From assembly GCA_030549335.1 (NCBI GenBank), contig CM060190.1, forward strand, positions 48,994,999-49,058,998: a stretch of 64,000 nucleotides of DNA. The letters run 5' to 3'. This DNA is from Pontederia crassipes (Eukaryota > Streptophyta > Magnoliopsida > Commelinales > Pontederiaceae). This document shows positions 48,996 through 60,516 of the stretch, one piece after another (the first letter of the stretch is position 1; every line of letters begins with the position of its first letter). The notes beneath the pieces are model-generated. The model had not been told where the DNA came from, did not search any database, and saw nothing but the letters and a program-made list of their open reading frames with translations. A program made the position numbers and the translations under genes.

Positions 48996-50892
48996 TGTAA
49001 CACCCGAATTAAAAAAAAAGAAAAAAATAGTATAATAAATAAATAAGTAAATAGAGAACCAAATGGATAAGATCAAGAATGTACAGCTATGCATATGAAT
49101 GGATAAGGTTGTGGATAAGATCAAAAAGGACAACTTGGCCACTTCCTACCATCAAAACCCTTATAAAAAGAGACATTTCCCTTGGACAACCACTTTCCTC
49201 TCCATTTGCCCTCTTTACCACTAAGAATGTTGCTGTAGGAGCTCCCCCATGTGCATCAAGGACCATAGGTTCTCTCACTTCTGCATTAACTTTGATTTCC
49301 AATGTCATTCTCTCACTCTCTTCTCCAATCGGAATGCTTCGTAGGTGAAGAACGATAAGGGGAAGACCAGCGGTGATTGGAAGGAGTTCGAGCAAAGATC
49401 AACCACTGGAAGAGGTGGGTGAATTCGAAATCCCCCTGCATAACTTAATTAGCAATAGGGTAGAATTAGGGTTCTTATCTTGAAATGTGCTCTTGATTAA
49501 TGAAAGGATGTGGAAAAAGGAATGATTGATTGTGTTCTTATGTTTGATTCCTGTTTTGTGATTCCTTATGACTATGGATGTGTTCTGTATCAGTCCTCCA
49601 TGCTTAGATGAATGTTTGTATGCATTGATTTCATTTCTGGATTGAAAATCTCTAAAAATCGGATTCTGTCCGATTCTATTTTCACGACGACCGGTCGACC
49701 GATCCAGAATATTGGTCGACCGGTGATATGAAAATCGATCGACTGATCGATAGAGACCGGCCGATCGATCATTCCTTTCGAGCCTTTTATAGGTCGGTCG
49801 ATCGGCCGACCGAAGCTCATTTTACAGACCATGCACCATCGGTCGACCGATCTAGAGATATCGATCGACCGGTGTAGAGAAATCGGTCAACCGGCTAGAG
49901 AGAATCGGTCGACCGACCCTTATCCAGAATTTATTTTGATTGCTGATTGACCAAGATTCATTCTATGATTGTGTTATGCATTTTTCTACTGATTGAATTG
50001 TTGTGTGACTGAATCAATTATCTTGTTATTGATCTGTCCATTGATCCAATCCCTTATCGAATGAAAGAGTTATGAATTGATAAAGAGAGTAATGTAAGAA
50101 AGGTAAAGAGATAAAGGGAGGTGGCTAGCTCATGCTAAGTGCTTATAAGTGAAGGGTCGCCCCCTTAGCCATGGCTTGATCACCCATTGGTTGCACAAGG
50201 CTGTATTGTTTGCTCGGCGTAAAACCTCCAAAAGTTAAAGGCATCCAAAGTCACTTAAGCTAAGATAAAGATACAAGTACAAAGAGTATGTACAAGTGAT
50301 ATGAGTATGATGATGATAAGTGAAGCATGATTATTAATTCAGCATGATTATGATAACCTCTCATGATTATATGATCCATGATCTTTTTTATCTATTGATA
50401 TATCTAATCGAATGATCTTATGTTCACTACTTGATCTTGTTATTAATGATTATTGATTCTGACTATTGCTATTTATTGTTATGCATTGAGTGTTTTATGG
50501 ATTCCCACTAGGTTGTATAGCTTATGGGAGGACCTCCCTCCCCTGTGTTTGATTTCCACAGGGCCAGATCAGTGATGGTGTTGAGATCGTGTGCCGCGAC
50601 CAGCTCGAGTGATGATAAAGCACATGAGCTGACAGAGGGCCTAGTTATCTTTATCTCTATTTTCCGCATTATGAGCTTTGATGTAACTTAGATATTATGA
50701 TTATCATGGAGATTTTGTAACATTTTGAGACTTCCGCTATTTTGATGTCCTATGTTCCCTTGTTATCTCTGTTGCTGATATGTTATCGCTTTTATGGAGT
50801 TTTAATCAAATTATTGCTCATAGTTACTGTGTTTTCGTAGCGCCTTCGGAGAGATCTCGCCACGTGGCGTTGGTCGATTTGGAGGCATTATA
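48996..50892 (+). repeat. 5' LTR of the gypsy element
   Basis: 1,897 bp. A TATA box (TTATAAAAAGAG) occurs at about 49,161-49,172, suitable for the element's promoter. A cluster of GGTCGACC-type palindromes lies at about 49,688-49,919. The terminal CA is changed to TA. The primer-binding site follows within a few bases. Confidence 0.93.
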
Positions 50893-52065
50893 TTTATGAT
50901 ATCAGAGCCTAAAGTTAGGACTCTCTTAACGTCCTATTGTATAAGATAATATGGTAATGGTTCATGTGCTTTCGCCGAGCAGTCGCCACATCCTTCACCG
51001 TAAAGTACAAGTAAGATTTTTCTTACTTAGTGTCATTCTTTATTGATGTATCGATGCTTATTTCATAGGAGTGGTTAATTCCTAAGAAAGTTATTTTGTA
51101 TGGTAGGAATCAACCTAAAGAGTATTAGTGATTAAGCAAAATGAGTCATAAAGGTTATGAAAAATTGAGAAAGAATAAGTAATGCATGGGGATGATTACA
51201 CTTACACGATGAATCAGTCTTATAGATATTTAGAGAATAAAATATAAGAAATAATTTTATTTCTTTCAATCCATATTTTCCATCTCTTTCATGATCATCC
51301 TACTCACGGACTTCTTCTGTTGATTGCAGTAGTATGAAGAGGGAAGTAAGTAGGCATATTGCAAAGAGATGTAGATTTGTGAAAGAAATGAGGAAAATTA
51401 TAAGAATAAATAAAAGAATTACCTCACACAATAAGTAGGTGTGAGATGGTTCCAAAATAGTAGAAGTGAATTTTATAGGAAACCAAGCATGCCTAAGTTA
51501 TGATTTATGTGGCTCCATGAGGTTGTCAAGACAAGGGTTTATTTATATGTTATATTGATAAGTAGGCACCCGTAATGTTTGTTGTACCTTATACTTCATA
51601 TGACCTCTATATTAGGTTGATAAAAGTTTTAAGAAAATACAAACTAGTTATATGAATTCTTGTTAGCTCATATTGAGCTAAGAGTTAGATATATGGACGA
51701 ATAAACATAGAATTTTGAAAGACTCAGAGGTCACATTTGATTGAAGAATGAATACCAAATAGTTGACCGCTACCCCTTTTCAGTTGATTAAAAGACATTG
51801 ACAAACGGGCGTCCACTCCTCCTTTCGGGTGACCGCTAAATGAACCGGGAATGGACGACCGTTTGACTTGTAGGCGCCCGATATGTGGAAAGAAGGAAAT
51901 TCGATCCTAATTGAATCTTTTGATTTATTAAGCCGTTGCCCACCCGATTTATTATGAAATGAAACGAACTTAAAAAATAATTCGGAACTATGCTTAATAT
52001 AACCTTGATCTAATTACAGGTCGAAAGAGAGGTCCACTATAATGATGAAAAGTTATGCTGGCTTA

Positions 52066-52387
52066 GAGCGATGTCATCTCCTTCGAGGGATGTTTCCGCC
52101 TAGCACAAGGTAGCGAGGTCATCTCCTTTGAGGGATGTTTCCGGCTAGCACAAAGTGGCGAGGTCATCTCCTTTGAGGGATGTTTTCGCCTAGAACAAGG
52201 TTTATTCTCACTCATGTTATGGCCTAGTGCGAGGTTATCTCCTCTGAAGGATGTTTCCGACTAGTGCAAGATTATCCTCATCTTTATGGATGTTGCCGCC
52301 TAGGGTGAGGTCATCTCCAATGAGGGATGTTGCCGTCTAGTGCGAGGTCATCCACACTCTTACAAATGTTTCCGCCTTGCGCGAAGT
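52066..52387. repeat. Tandem array, 45-bp units then degenerate 37-60-bp units
   Basis: Inside the gypsy element, a unit containing GAGGTCATCTCC, GAGGGATGTTTCCG and CCTAGCACAAGGT is repeated. The first three copies, from 52,066, are about 45 bp each and very similar. Four further diverged copies run to about 52,387. There is no open frame through it and no spacer structure. Confidence 0.9.
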
Positions 52388-53739
52388 ATGATTCTTATTA
52401 TTGATGTGGACAATTGTATGAAAAAGGACCAATACGAGATATGAAAATGAATTAAAGCATGATATGGAAATGTACTATGGTAGGTTACGAAAAACGGACA
52501 ATGTGCAAAAGGTAAAGATGATTGCTTGTCTTGCATTTTGGTGATTGCTTTATTTTTCCTATCTTATTATTTGAATTCATTCTGTGTGTTTGCATGCATT
52601 CATGATATTTTATTAAGGGCTTATGTTATGTAGCGTGCATAAATTGTTTGGGTTCATTATGGATTGGATTTTACCATGTGTTCCATCGATCGATCGAATA
52701 ATCATCGTAATCGTAGCATTGATTCGGGGTGTTTCTCACTCTCTTAAAATAATTATATTGGTTTATTTCCCTAGGCATGGAGGGAAAGACATTCAACACC
52801 AAAAGAAGAGAACTTGCCATGGTAATATATATATAATCACTGGCTTTCCATGAAAGTATATGACATGATATTGCAATGGAAAGATAGATCAATAGAAAAC
52901 AATGCAAGGTAAACTAAGAAGTTAAAGTTGAAAGCAACTCCCATGATTAAATTATCGAACAAAATATTGATACAAGGATCGGGTTATAGGAAAAATATTG
53001 AATGATATTGATTAATGAATCATCTCGTTCCAATGGTATAGATCACCAAGAACAATCCATTCTCAAGTGATTTATAAGACTTTTGATTGATTCCAAGCAA
53101 AATTGTCACATTGGATGATTACTTATTCTTGTACCTTGCACAATCCCTCAAGCCATATGATCTAAGTTGAAGGTTAAGTGACCATATCTCTAGATGACTA
53201 TCATCATACCATATCACATGAACATCGACATTGGGCGACACTAAATGTTGATTTTCATTAAATCCAAATGAATCACTAGCATTGAATCATGTATCGTTAT
53301 GGACGACGGGCCAATGGAAATAGATGTTAGGTGGATATCGGATCGATAGTTATATTGTAATTAAACTCACATATGCAATGATCCTCGGAGGTCATGAGGT
53401 TATGAAAAAGTGATAGATTTGTCCCTTGAATTCCAATGTTAAACAATTTAGAAATATAGAGCTTGAAAGGAAAGGATAAAATGTTAAAAGCATAATAAAA
53501 AAATGAAAGCAAAGGAGATGGTAGTAAGTATATGTAATGTTGACAAATAGAATAGAACGTGATTTCAGAAGCAAATATAATTCTTTGCTTGTTAAGTTCA
53601 GGTATATCGATGTGATTAAAAATATAATGATAAGTATGTTCACTAACACTCCTTTTAAGAAGGTTATTGACCCAAACAATTTTAATAAAGTATGCTGAAA
53701 TTTTGGTAGATTGGAGAATTATGGAGACTTTGGAACACA

Positions 53740-54960
53740 CGCTGAGGATATATACACTCGATTGGCATGGTAGTTGGAATGATCATTTACATGTGATCGG
53801 AATTACTTATGATAATAGCCACCAATTAAATATTTTAGAATACCATTCGATTATATTGACAACCTTGTTCACCACTCAATTGGGTGAAATTGGCAAAGAG
53901 AAATCATGCACGAAGAGGATATATTAAGAAGGTAGAACGAGTTAAGGAAAATGTTAAAAAGAGATGAGCTACGCAAAACGAAGGTATATGAAAAGATATC
54001 ATTAACGATGATGATCAAATGTTATTAAAAGTTGCCTATAGGAAAGAGGTAATACAGATAAGTAAGTAAGGAGCAATTAGTCATCACTGCTATGGACCAT
54101 TTCAATATTAAAAATTAGTTGGCAAGGTTGCACATAGGTTGATACTACTCTCCGCTTATGGAGGAGTGCATTATGTATTTCATGTGTTCCTGTTGAAGAA
54201 GTACAAGCATGATAATGCTAACACCATTCGAATTAAGGGGCCTCATCTAGACTTAGACTCCAGATTCACTGTCAAATTCTGGAAGAGCATGCAACAAGCA
54301 TTTGGCACAAGACTGAATTACAGCACTGCTTACCATCCTCAGACTGATGATCAATCTGAGAGGATTATTCAGGCATTAGAGGACATGCTGCGAGCATGTG
54401 CACTAGATTGACAAGTCAACTGGGATGAGCATATTCATCTAATCAAATTTGTTTATAATAACAGCTACCATTCCAATATCAGTATGGCACCTTTGAGACT
54501 TTATATGGTAGACCTTGTCGTTCACCCGCTCATTGGGATGAAGTAGGTGAAGAGAAAATCATGAGCAAAGAAGAAATGAAGGAAACAGTAGAGTATGCCG
54601 AGAAAGTGGAGTTGATCAAGCAGAGAATAGAGCTCAGGGCCGACATAAGTGTTGATAAGGGAAGACGTGAGCAGATTTTTTAGGCTGGTGATCAGGTTTT
54701 GCATAAGGTATTTCCCATGAAGAGAGTTATGAGATTCAGTAAACGAGGAAAGCTCAGCCCTCGGTACGTAAGACCCTTCGAGATACTGGAATTAGTAGGT
54801 GAAGCAGCATGCAGGCTAGCCTTGCCACCCTCATATGTGTGAGTGCATAATATATTTCATGTTTCCATGCTTAAGAAGTACAAGCATGATGCTGTCAATA
54901 TTTTATAGATCGAAAAGCCAAATCTAGTTGCTGATTAACCTTCGCAGAGTACCCGACACA
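53740..54960 (+). pseudogene. Gypsy integrase and pol C-terminus, two damaged copies
   Basis: The second copy (about 54,230-54,960) shows an integrase core from LDLDSRFTVKFWKSM through YHPQTDDQSERIIQ, then the segment up to the conserved VHNIFHVSMLKKY near 54,840-54,885, with several stops. The first, more diverged copy (about 53,740-54,220) has the same landmarks, DWHGSWNDHLHVI and VHYVFHVFLLKKYKHD, and runs directly into the second copy's integrase core. The join is not the normal pol order. Confidence 0.8.
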
Positions 54961-55155
54961 CATAGTGGAACGGAAAGTACAACGCCAGAAGAATAAAGAG
55001 GTGTCTATGATAAGAGTAGCCTAGCGTTTTCATCACGACGATGAGGCCACGTGGGAATTCGAATCAGAGATGCGCAAAGAATTCTCACACCTATTCGGTA
55101 AGACCTCTATTTAGTGCAAAATTTGAGAACAAATTTTCTTTTAAGGGGGTAATGA

Positions 55156-57035
55156 TGTAACACTCGAATTTAAAAAAAGAAAAAAATAGTATATAAATAA
55201 ATAAATAAATAGAAAATCAAATGGATAAGATCAAGAATGTACAGCTATGCATATGAATGGATAAGGTTGTGGATAAGACCAAAAAGGACAACTTGGCCAT
55301 TTCCTACCATCAAAACCCCTATAAAAAGAGACCTTTCCCTTGGACAACCACTTTCCTCTCAAATTGCCCTCTTTACCACCAAGAATGTTGCTGTAGGAGC
55401 TCCCCCATGTGCATCAAGGACCATAGGTTCTCTCACTTCTGCATTAACTTTGATTTCCAATGTCATTCTCTCACTCTCTTCTCCAATCGGAATGCTTCGT
55501 AGGTGAAGAACGATAAGGGAAAGACCAGTGGTGATTAGAAGGAGTTCGAGCAAAGATCAACCACTGGAAGAGGTGGGTGAATTCGAAATCCCCCTGCATA
55601 ACTTAATTAGCAATAAGGTAGAATTAGGGTTCTTATCTTGAAATGTGCTCTTGATTAATGAAAGGATGTGGAAAAAGGAATGATTGATTGTGTTCTTGTG
55701 TTTGATTCCTGTATTGTGATTCCTTATGACTATGGATGTGTTCTGTGTCAGTCCTCCATGCTTAGATGAATGTTTGTATGCATTGATTTCATTTCTGGAT
55801 TGAAAATCACTGAAAATCGGATTCTGTCCGATTTTGTTTTAACGGCGACCGGTCGACCGATCCAGAATATCGATCGACCGGTGATATAAAAATCGCTCGA
55901 CCGATCAATAGAGACCGATCGACCGATCATTTCTTTCGAGCCTTTTATAGGTCGGCCTATCGGTCGACCGAATCTCATTTTACAGACCATGCACTATCGG
56001 TCGACCGATCTAGAGATATCGATCGACCGGTGCAGAGAAATCGGTCAACCGGCCAGAGAGAACCGGTCGACCGACCCTTATCCAAAATTTATTTTGATTG
56101 CTGATTGACCAAGATTTATTCTATGATTGTGTTATGCATTTCCCTACTGATTGAATTGTTGTATGACTGAATCAATTGTCTTGTTATTGATATGTCCATT
56201 GATCCAATCCCTTATCGAATGATAAAGAGAGTAAAGTAAGAAAGATAAAGAGATAAATGGAGGGTGGCTAGCTCATGCTAAGTGCTTATAAGTGAAGAGT
56301 CGCCCCATTAGCCATGGCTTGATCACTCATTGGTTGCACAAGGCTATATTATTTGCTCGGCGTAAAATCTCCAAAAGTTAAAGACACCCAAAGTCACCTA
56401 AGCTAAGACAAAGATACAAGCACAAAGAGTATGCACAAGTGTTATGAGTATGATAATGATAAGTGAAGCATGATTATTAATCCAGCATGATTATGATAAC
56501 CTCTCATGATTATATGATCCATGATCTCTTTTATCCGTTGATATCTCTAATCGAATGATCTTATACTCACTACTTGATTTTGTTATCAATTATTATTGAT
56601 TCTGACTATTGCTATTTATTATTATGCATTGAGTACTTTATGGATCCCCACTAGGCTGTATAGCTTATGGGAGGACCTCCTCCCCTGTGTTTGATTTACA
56701 CAGGGCCATGTTAGTGATGGTGTTGAGATCGTGTGCCGCGACCAGCTCGAGTGATGATAAAGCACATGAACTGACAGAGGGTCTAGTTATCTTTATCTCT
56801 ATTTTCCGCATTATGAGCTTTGATGTAACTCAAATATTATGACTATCATGGAGATTTTGTAATACTTTGAGACTTTCACTATTTTGATGTCCTATGTTTC
56901 CTTGTTATCTCTATTACTGTTTTGTTATCGCTTTTATGAAGTTTTAATCAAATTGTTGGTCATAGTTATTGTGTTTTCGTAGCGTCTTTGGAGAGATTCT
57001 CGCCACGTGGTATTGATCGATTTGTGGGCATTACA
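55156..57035 (+). repeat. 3' LTR of the gypsy element
   Basis: 1,880 bp, collinear with the 5' LTR. It includes the TATA box at about 55,319 and the palindrome cluster at about 55,846-56,076. It ends GGCATTACA, keeping the intact CA terminus. The purine tract is immediately upstream. Confidence 0.93.
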
Positions 57036-57416
57036 ATATCAATAATATACAAGCGGCTTATTGTTTGCAGTTTGCAGGCATCGAGGCATATAAGTTAGGT
57101 CAATTGGATGCATTACACAAACAAAAGTAATTTAGAAAAAAAAAATCTTTTTGTAAACAGATAATAAAGAACATTAGTTCAGAGAATAAAAAAATATGCC
57201 AATTTTTTGCATTCAGGCCATGACGAAGAGACAGGTTACAAATAGCCATTTGAAGATCAGTCCACACCTGGATCTTTCTCTCTAATTTACGGCGCATAAT
57301 GAATTCAACATTTGCGATCCAGCGGAATTGCAAAAGAGCAAGACCGTTTGCCATCGAGGTGATCCAAATAGATTATCATTTCATTTAAAATTCTCAAAAT
57401 TCATCCAATTATCTCA

Positions 57417-57851
57417 GTTAACTAAGGGTGTTCATGGGTCGGAGCCGACTCGACCCCGGAGCTAACTCGATCTGTCCGATTTTGATTGAGTCAGGTCAGC
57501 CCACTTTGGAAGGTCAGATCCGATTCAATGCGATCCGGTTCGGATCGGATTGGGTGGTCGAATTATCCGATCACCATTTAAAAAAAATCGTACTTTATCT
57601 ATTATTTAATACAAAAATATTATATAATATTTATTTAAAAAGTATAAAATAACTCATTCAACATTTAAACATTATTTTACACATTTAAAATATTTTAAAA
57701 TATGTTATTTTTTATGCATAACATAAGTTGAAAACTAAAATAATAATAATAATATCGAGTCTTCGGGTCAAAAAATTTCGACCCATACCCGACCTGATCG
57801 GGTCGAGTTCGCGGGTCGACTCGATCTGCTAAACACCCCCACGGTCAACTA
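57417..57851. mobile_element. Nonautonomous hAT-like element, about 419 bp
   Basis: The body is 57,425-57,843. The left end begins AGGGTGTTCATGGGTCGG and the right end, on the reverse strand, reads GGGGGTGTTTAGCAGATCG, giving imperfect inverted termini with a shared GGGTGTT core. Eight-base flanks GTTAACTA (57,417-57,424) and GTCAACTA (57,844-57,851) match at seven of eight positions, the duplication length typical of hAT transposons. Subterminal GGGTCG/CGACCC words occur on both sides and the centre is AT-rich. No transposase is encoded. Confidence 0.7.
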
Positions 57852-58893
57852 CAATCCGTAATTTTAATTAGTAAATTATTTGCTACCATCACATCAGAAC
57901 AGTTGATTAAAATGCATTTTAAGAAAAATATTCATTCAATCAAAATTTTAAATTTTCAATATTTTATTAATAAATAAACATCATTTGATTTTATGTTCAG
58001 AATATTTTCAAAATAACTTTTAATTTTGTGTCATCTTTTTTATTTTATTTATTTATAATAATATGTAATCAACATCTAAAATATTTTTTTAAAAAAAGTT
58101 TGATAATTTACTTTCTAATTGTTTTTAACTATTATTCCTCTTATATTAAGAAAAATATATATGTAAACCATTTGATGTAGAAAGGATGTAAAACACTAAT
58201 TTTAATTATTAAATTAATAAAATAATCATATATTAATTTAAAGTTTATATCACATAATAAAAGTGACACCACGTTAAGACTAATTCAACGGTTGTAGATG
58301 CATTTTCAAATTATCCAAAAATATACATATTATTTCATCTAAAAAGTATATAATAAATATGAATTATAGTTATTAAATTTATTAATGATAAAAAATAAGC
58401 GTTCTATATTAAGATATAAAGCATCTACATACTCATTAACCTCTTTTATATTACCAATAGGTCCAATACTCACCTATAAATATTTCCAAATTTAAATAAT
58501 AATAATAATTTAATTTAATGATAATTTGAATTATCGATCAATTGAACGACTAAGGTACAAAAAAGAAGCCCAAGTCCTCAAGTTATATTTACATCATGCA
58601 TATTATCAGGTAAAATCAGAAGATACTGGCTTAAGTACATTTTATAAGCAGAAGGCGTAGACGTTTGTTCTTTGCTGTTAAGGTTGCCGATTTCTGTCTT
58701 GGATTTAAATCCTTTTCTTCAAGCATCAAAGTCTGTGTTAGATGTTTATTTTACGTACATACCTTCCATGTTTACCAATAGCTTGCTATCACCCTCGCTA
58801 CCTTTTACCACTCAACCTTCCGACTCCACCTTCAAGCAAGCAAAGTATGTGTAGACACCTCGAACGAAATTCTATAATTTGCCAAATGTTCTG
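57852..58893. other. AT-rich spacer downstream of the decarboxylase-like gene
   Basis: No gene is seen. The last few hundred bases, up to the stop codon of the minus-strand gene, presumably include its 3' UTR. Confidence 0.5.
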
Positions 58894-60516
58894 TCATACA
58901 TTGCACACAATTATGGAAGATAGAAGTTGATCAGCTGCTCCACTAATTGAAGCACCCATATTCCTGACGTCAAGCAGATATGATAAAGCTTCCTCCGTCA
59001 TCACCTCACCAGGAATTAAAACAGGAATCCCGGGTGGATATGGGCACACTAGCTCCCCGCAAATTTTTCCAATGCTTTCAGCGATAGGTACTCTCTTCTT
59101 CTTGGTAAAGAAGGCCTCCCTGGGGCTTAATCTTCTGATAATATGGGCAAATGGTGCATGGGATTTGTTCCCACTATTCTTTTTTATTTCATTTTCACTA
59201 AAGAATTTAGCAGATAAATGCTTTAATCCCGAAGTAAGCTTCTTGGCATCTTCCATTCTAGTCCCTAAGTTGATTGCAAATGTGATCGAGTGGCTCTCAA
59301 CAAGCTCAGATATCACATGAAACTCATCACATAAGATCTCATCTGCAAGATAGCCTGATATAAGGAGATCTGATACACCAACGGTTATTCTCAACGGATC
59401 CATAGCAGGAAAACAAGAGTCAAAACTTGGTAAATCCAATACTGAGACGCCTGGAATTGCTCTTATTTCTTGCATGATTTCCGAGGCCAAATTCATAGCT
59501 TGATTAAAGATTATATGTGGTTTTTCGCATAACTGAGCCCTTGCAGCATCCAAAGATGCAAGTAACAAATAACTTGGACTGGAGCTCTGAAGCAATTGAA
59601 GGCATCTGCTTATACTATCCTTGTCAATGATAGTTCCTGACATGTGTAACATTGATGACTGTGTAAGTGAGCATAAAACCTTGTGCGTAGATTGCACAGC
59701 AAGATCAGCACCTTGTTCCAGTGCAGTAGCAGGGAAGTCAGGGTGAAATCTAAAATGTGCACCATGTGCTTCATCGACGATGGCTGGAATACCTCGTGAA
59801 TGGCAGATTTCACTTATCTCAGTCAAATTGCTGCAAATTCCATGGTAAGTGGGGGATGTGACTAAAACTGCAGCTGCATGCTTCCCCTCTTCCTCCAATT
59901 CTGCTATAGCTCTCTCAACCTGTGATTTTGTAATGCCACCGGCAATACCCCATTGAGGGTTATATTCTGGTATTATGTATTTTGGCTCTGCTCCAGATAA
60001 AACCAATCCAGATATTGCAGAAATGTGAGAATTCCTGGGAAGGATTAGTGTATCCCCTGGAGAACAAGTTGCCATTATTGAAGCTTGAATACCACAAGTG
60101 GTACCTCCAACAAGAAACCAAGTCGCAGATGCTCCAAACAAATTTGCAGCTTGAATTTGTGCATCCAAGATCGCACCCTTGGGAGAGAACAGGTCATCTA
60201 ACTCGGGCAGCTCAGGTAGATCATGGGAAAACATTTCTGGACCAGTGATGTTAGATAGTAAGGATGGTGCTGCTCTACCCCTGTTGTGGCCAGGAAAGTG
60301 GAAAGATGCAACATCCTGCTCTGAAGCAGACTTAAGTGCTTGCACAAGGGGGGCACTGCTTGCTTGACTTTCCACTAGAGAATCAGTGATAATGTCAGTA
60401 TTTGATATTGTGCAAGAGCTTGGTTGGACCATATAATGCATCGTTTCATATCTCGTGTCACTTTCCTGTGTCAAATTAAGGACATTGGTAAAACAACTGA
60501 TCTCCAAAAAACCCAT
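58894..60516 (-). CDS. Orn/Lys/Arg decarboxylase-like PLP enzyme (group III, LDC-like)
   Basis: This is a fold-type I PLP enzyme related to bacterial lysine/ornithine/arginine decarboxylases. Plant homologues have been called lysine decarboxylase-like, but the substrate is not established from sequence. The 540-residue frame is uninterrupted. Landmarks: FHFPGHNRG at 72-80, the FLVGGTTCGIQA cofactor segment at 134-145, D248-E-A-H251 (Asp for the PLP nitrogen) and the STHK motif with Schiff-base K279. The C-terminal domain has PYPPGIPVLIPGE near residue 500, also conserved in the bacterial enzymes. The ATG at 60,516 is the first in frame. The region before residue 55 is poorly conserved and no clear transit peptide is visible, so an upstream exon may supply the true N-terminus. 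Confidence 0.88.
   Translation of the reverse strand: MGFLEISCFTNVLNLTQESDTRYETMHYMVQPSSCTISNTDIITDSLVESQASSAPLVQALKSASEQDVASFHFPGHNRGRAAPSLLSNITGPEMFSHDLPELPELDDLFSPKGAILDAQIQAANLFGASATWFLVGGTTCGIQASIMATCSPGDTLILPRNSHISAISGLVLSGAEPKYIIPEYNPQWGIAGGITKSQVERAIAELEEEGKHAAAVLVTSPTYHGICSNLTEISEICHSRGIPAIVDEAHGAHFRFHPDFPATALEQGADLAVQSTHKVLCSLTQSSMLHMSGTIIDKDSISRCLQLLQSSSPSYLLLASLDAARAQLCEKPHIIFNQAMNLASEIMQEIRAIPGVSVLDLPSFDSCFPAMDPLRITVGVSDLLISGYLADEILCDEFHVISELVESHSITFAINLGTRMEDAKKLTSGLKHLSAKFFSENEIKKNSGNKSHAPFAHIIRRLSPREAFFTKKKRVPIAESIGKICGELVCPYPPGIPVLIPGEVMTEEALSYLLDVRNMGASISGAADQLLSSIIVCNV

Larger units (their letters stand above)
48991..57040 (+). mobile_element. Ty3/gypsy LTR retrotransposon, two LTRs, deleted and rearranged interior
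   Basis: The 5' LTR is 48,996-50,892 and the 3' LTR 55,156-57,035, beginning TGTAACAC and ending GGCATTACA (ATA in the 5' copy). Flanking 5-mers GTATC (48,991-48,995) and ATATC (57,036-57,040) match at four of five bases. A tRNA-Met-type primer site TGATATCAGAGCC follows the 5' LTR at 50,897-50,909, and a purine tract (TTTAAGGGGG) precedes the 3' LTR. Interior coding sequence is limited to a broken integrase and pol C-terminus at about 53,740-54,960. Gag, protease and RT are absent or unrecognisable, so it cannot move by itself. The LTRs differ by scattered substitutions and short indels. Confidence 0.93.

Noticed and set aside
49079..49395. 89- and 102-codon frames on both strands in the 5' LTR, repeated at 55,237-55,553
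   Set aside because: They are chance frames in LTR DNA, present in both LTR copies because the LTRs are repeats. There is no protein family match.
52066..52387. Regular repeats resembling a CRISPR array
   Set aside because: The units abut without unique spacers, they lie inside a plant retrotransposon, and there are no cas genes.
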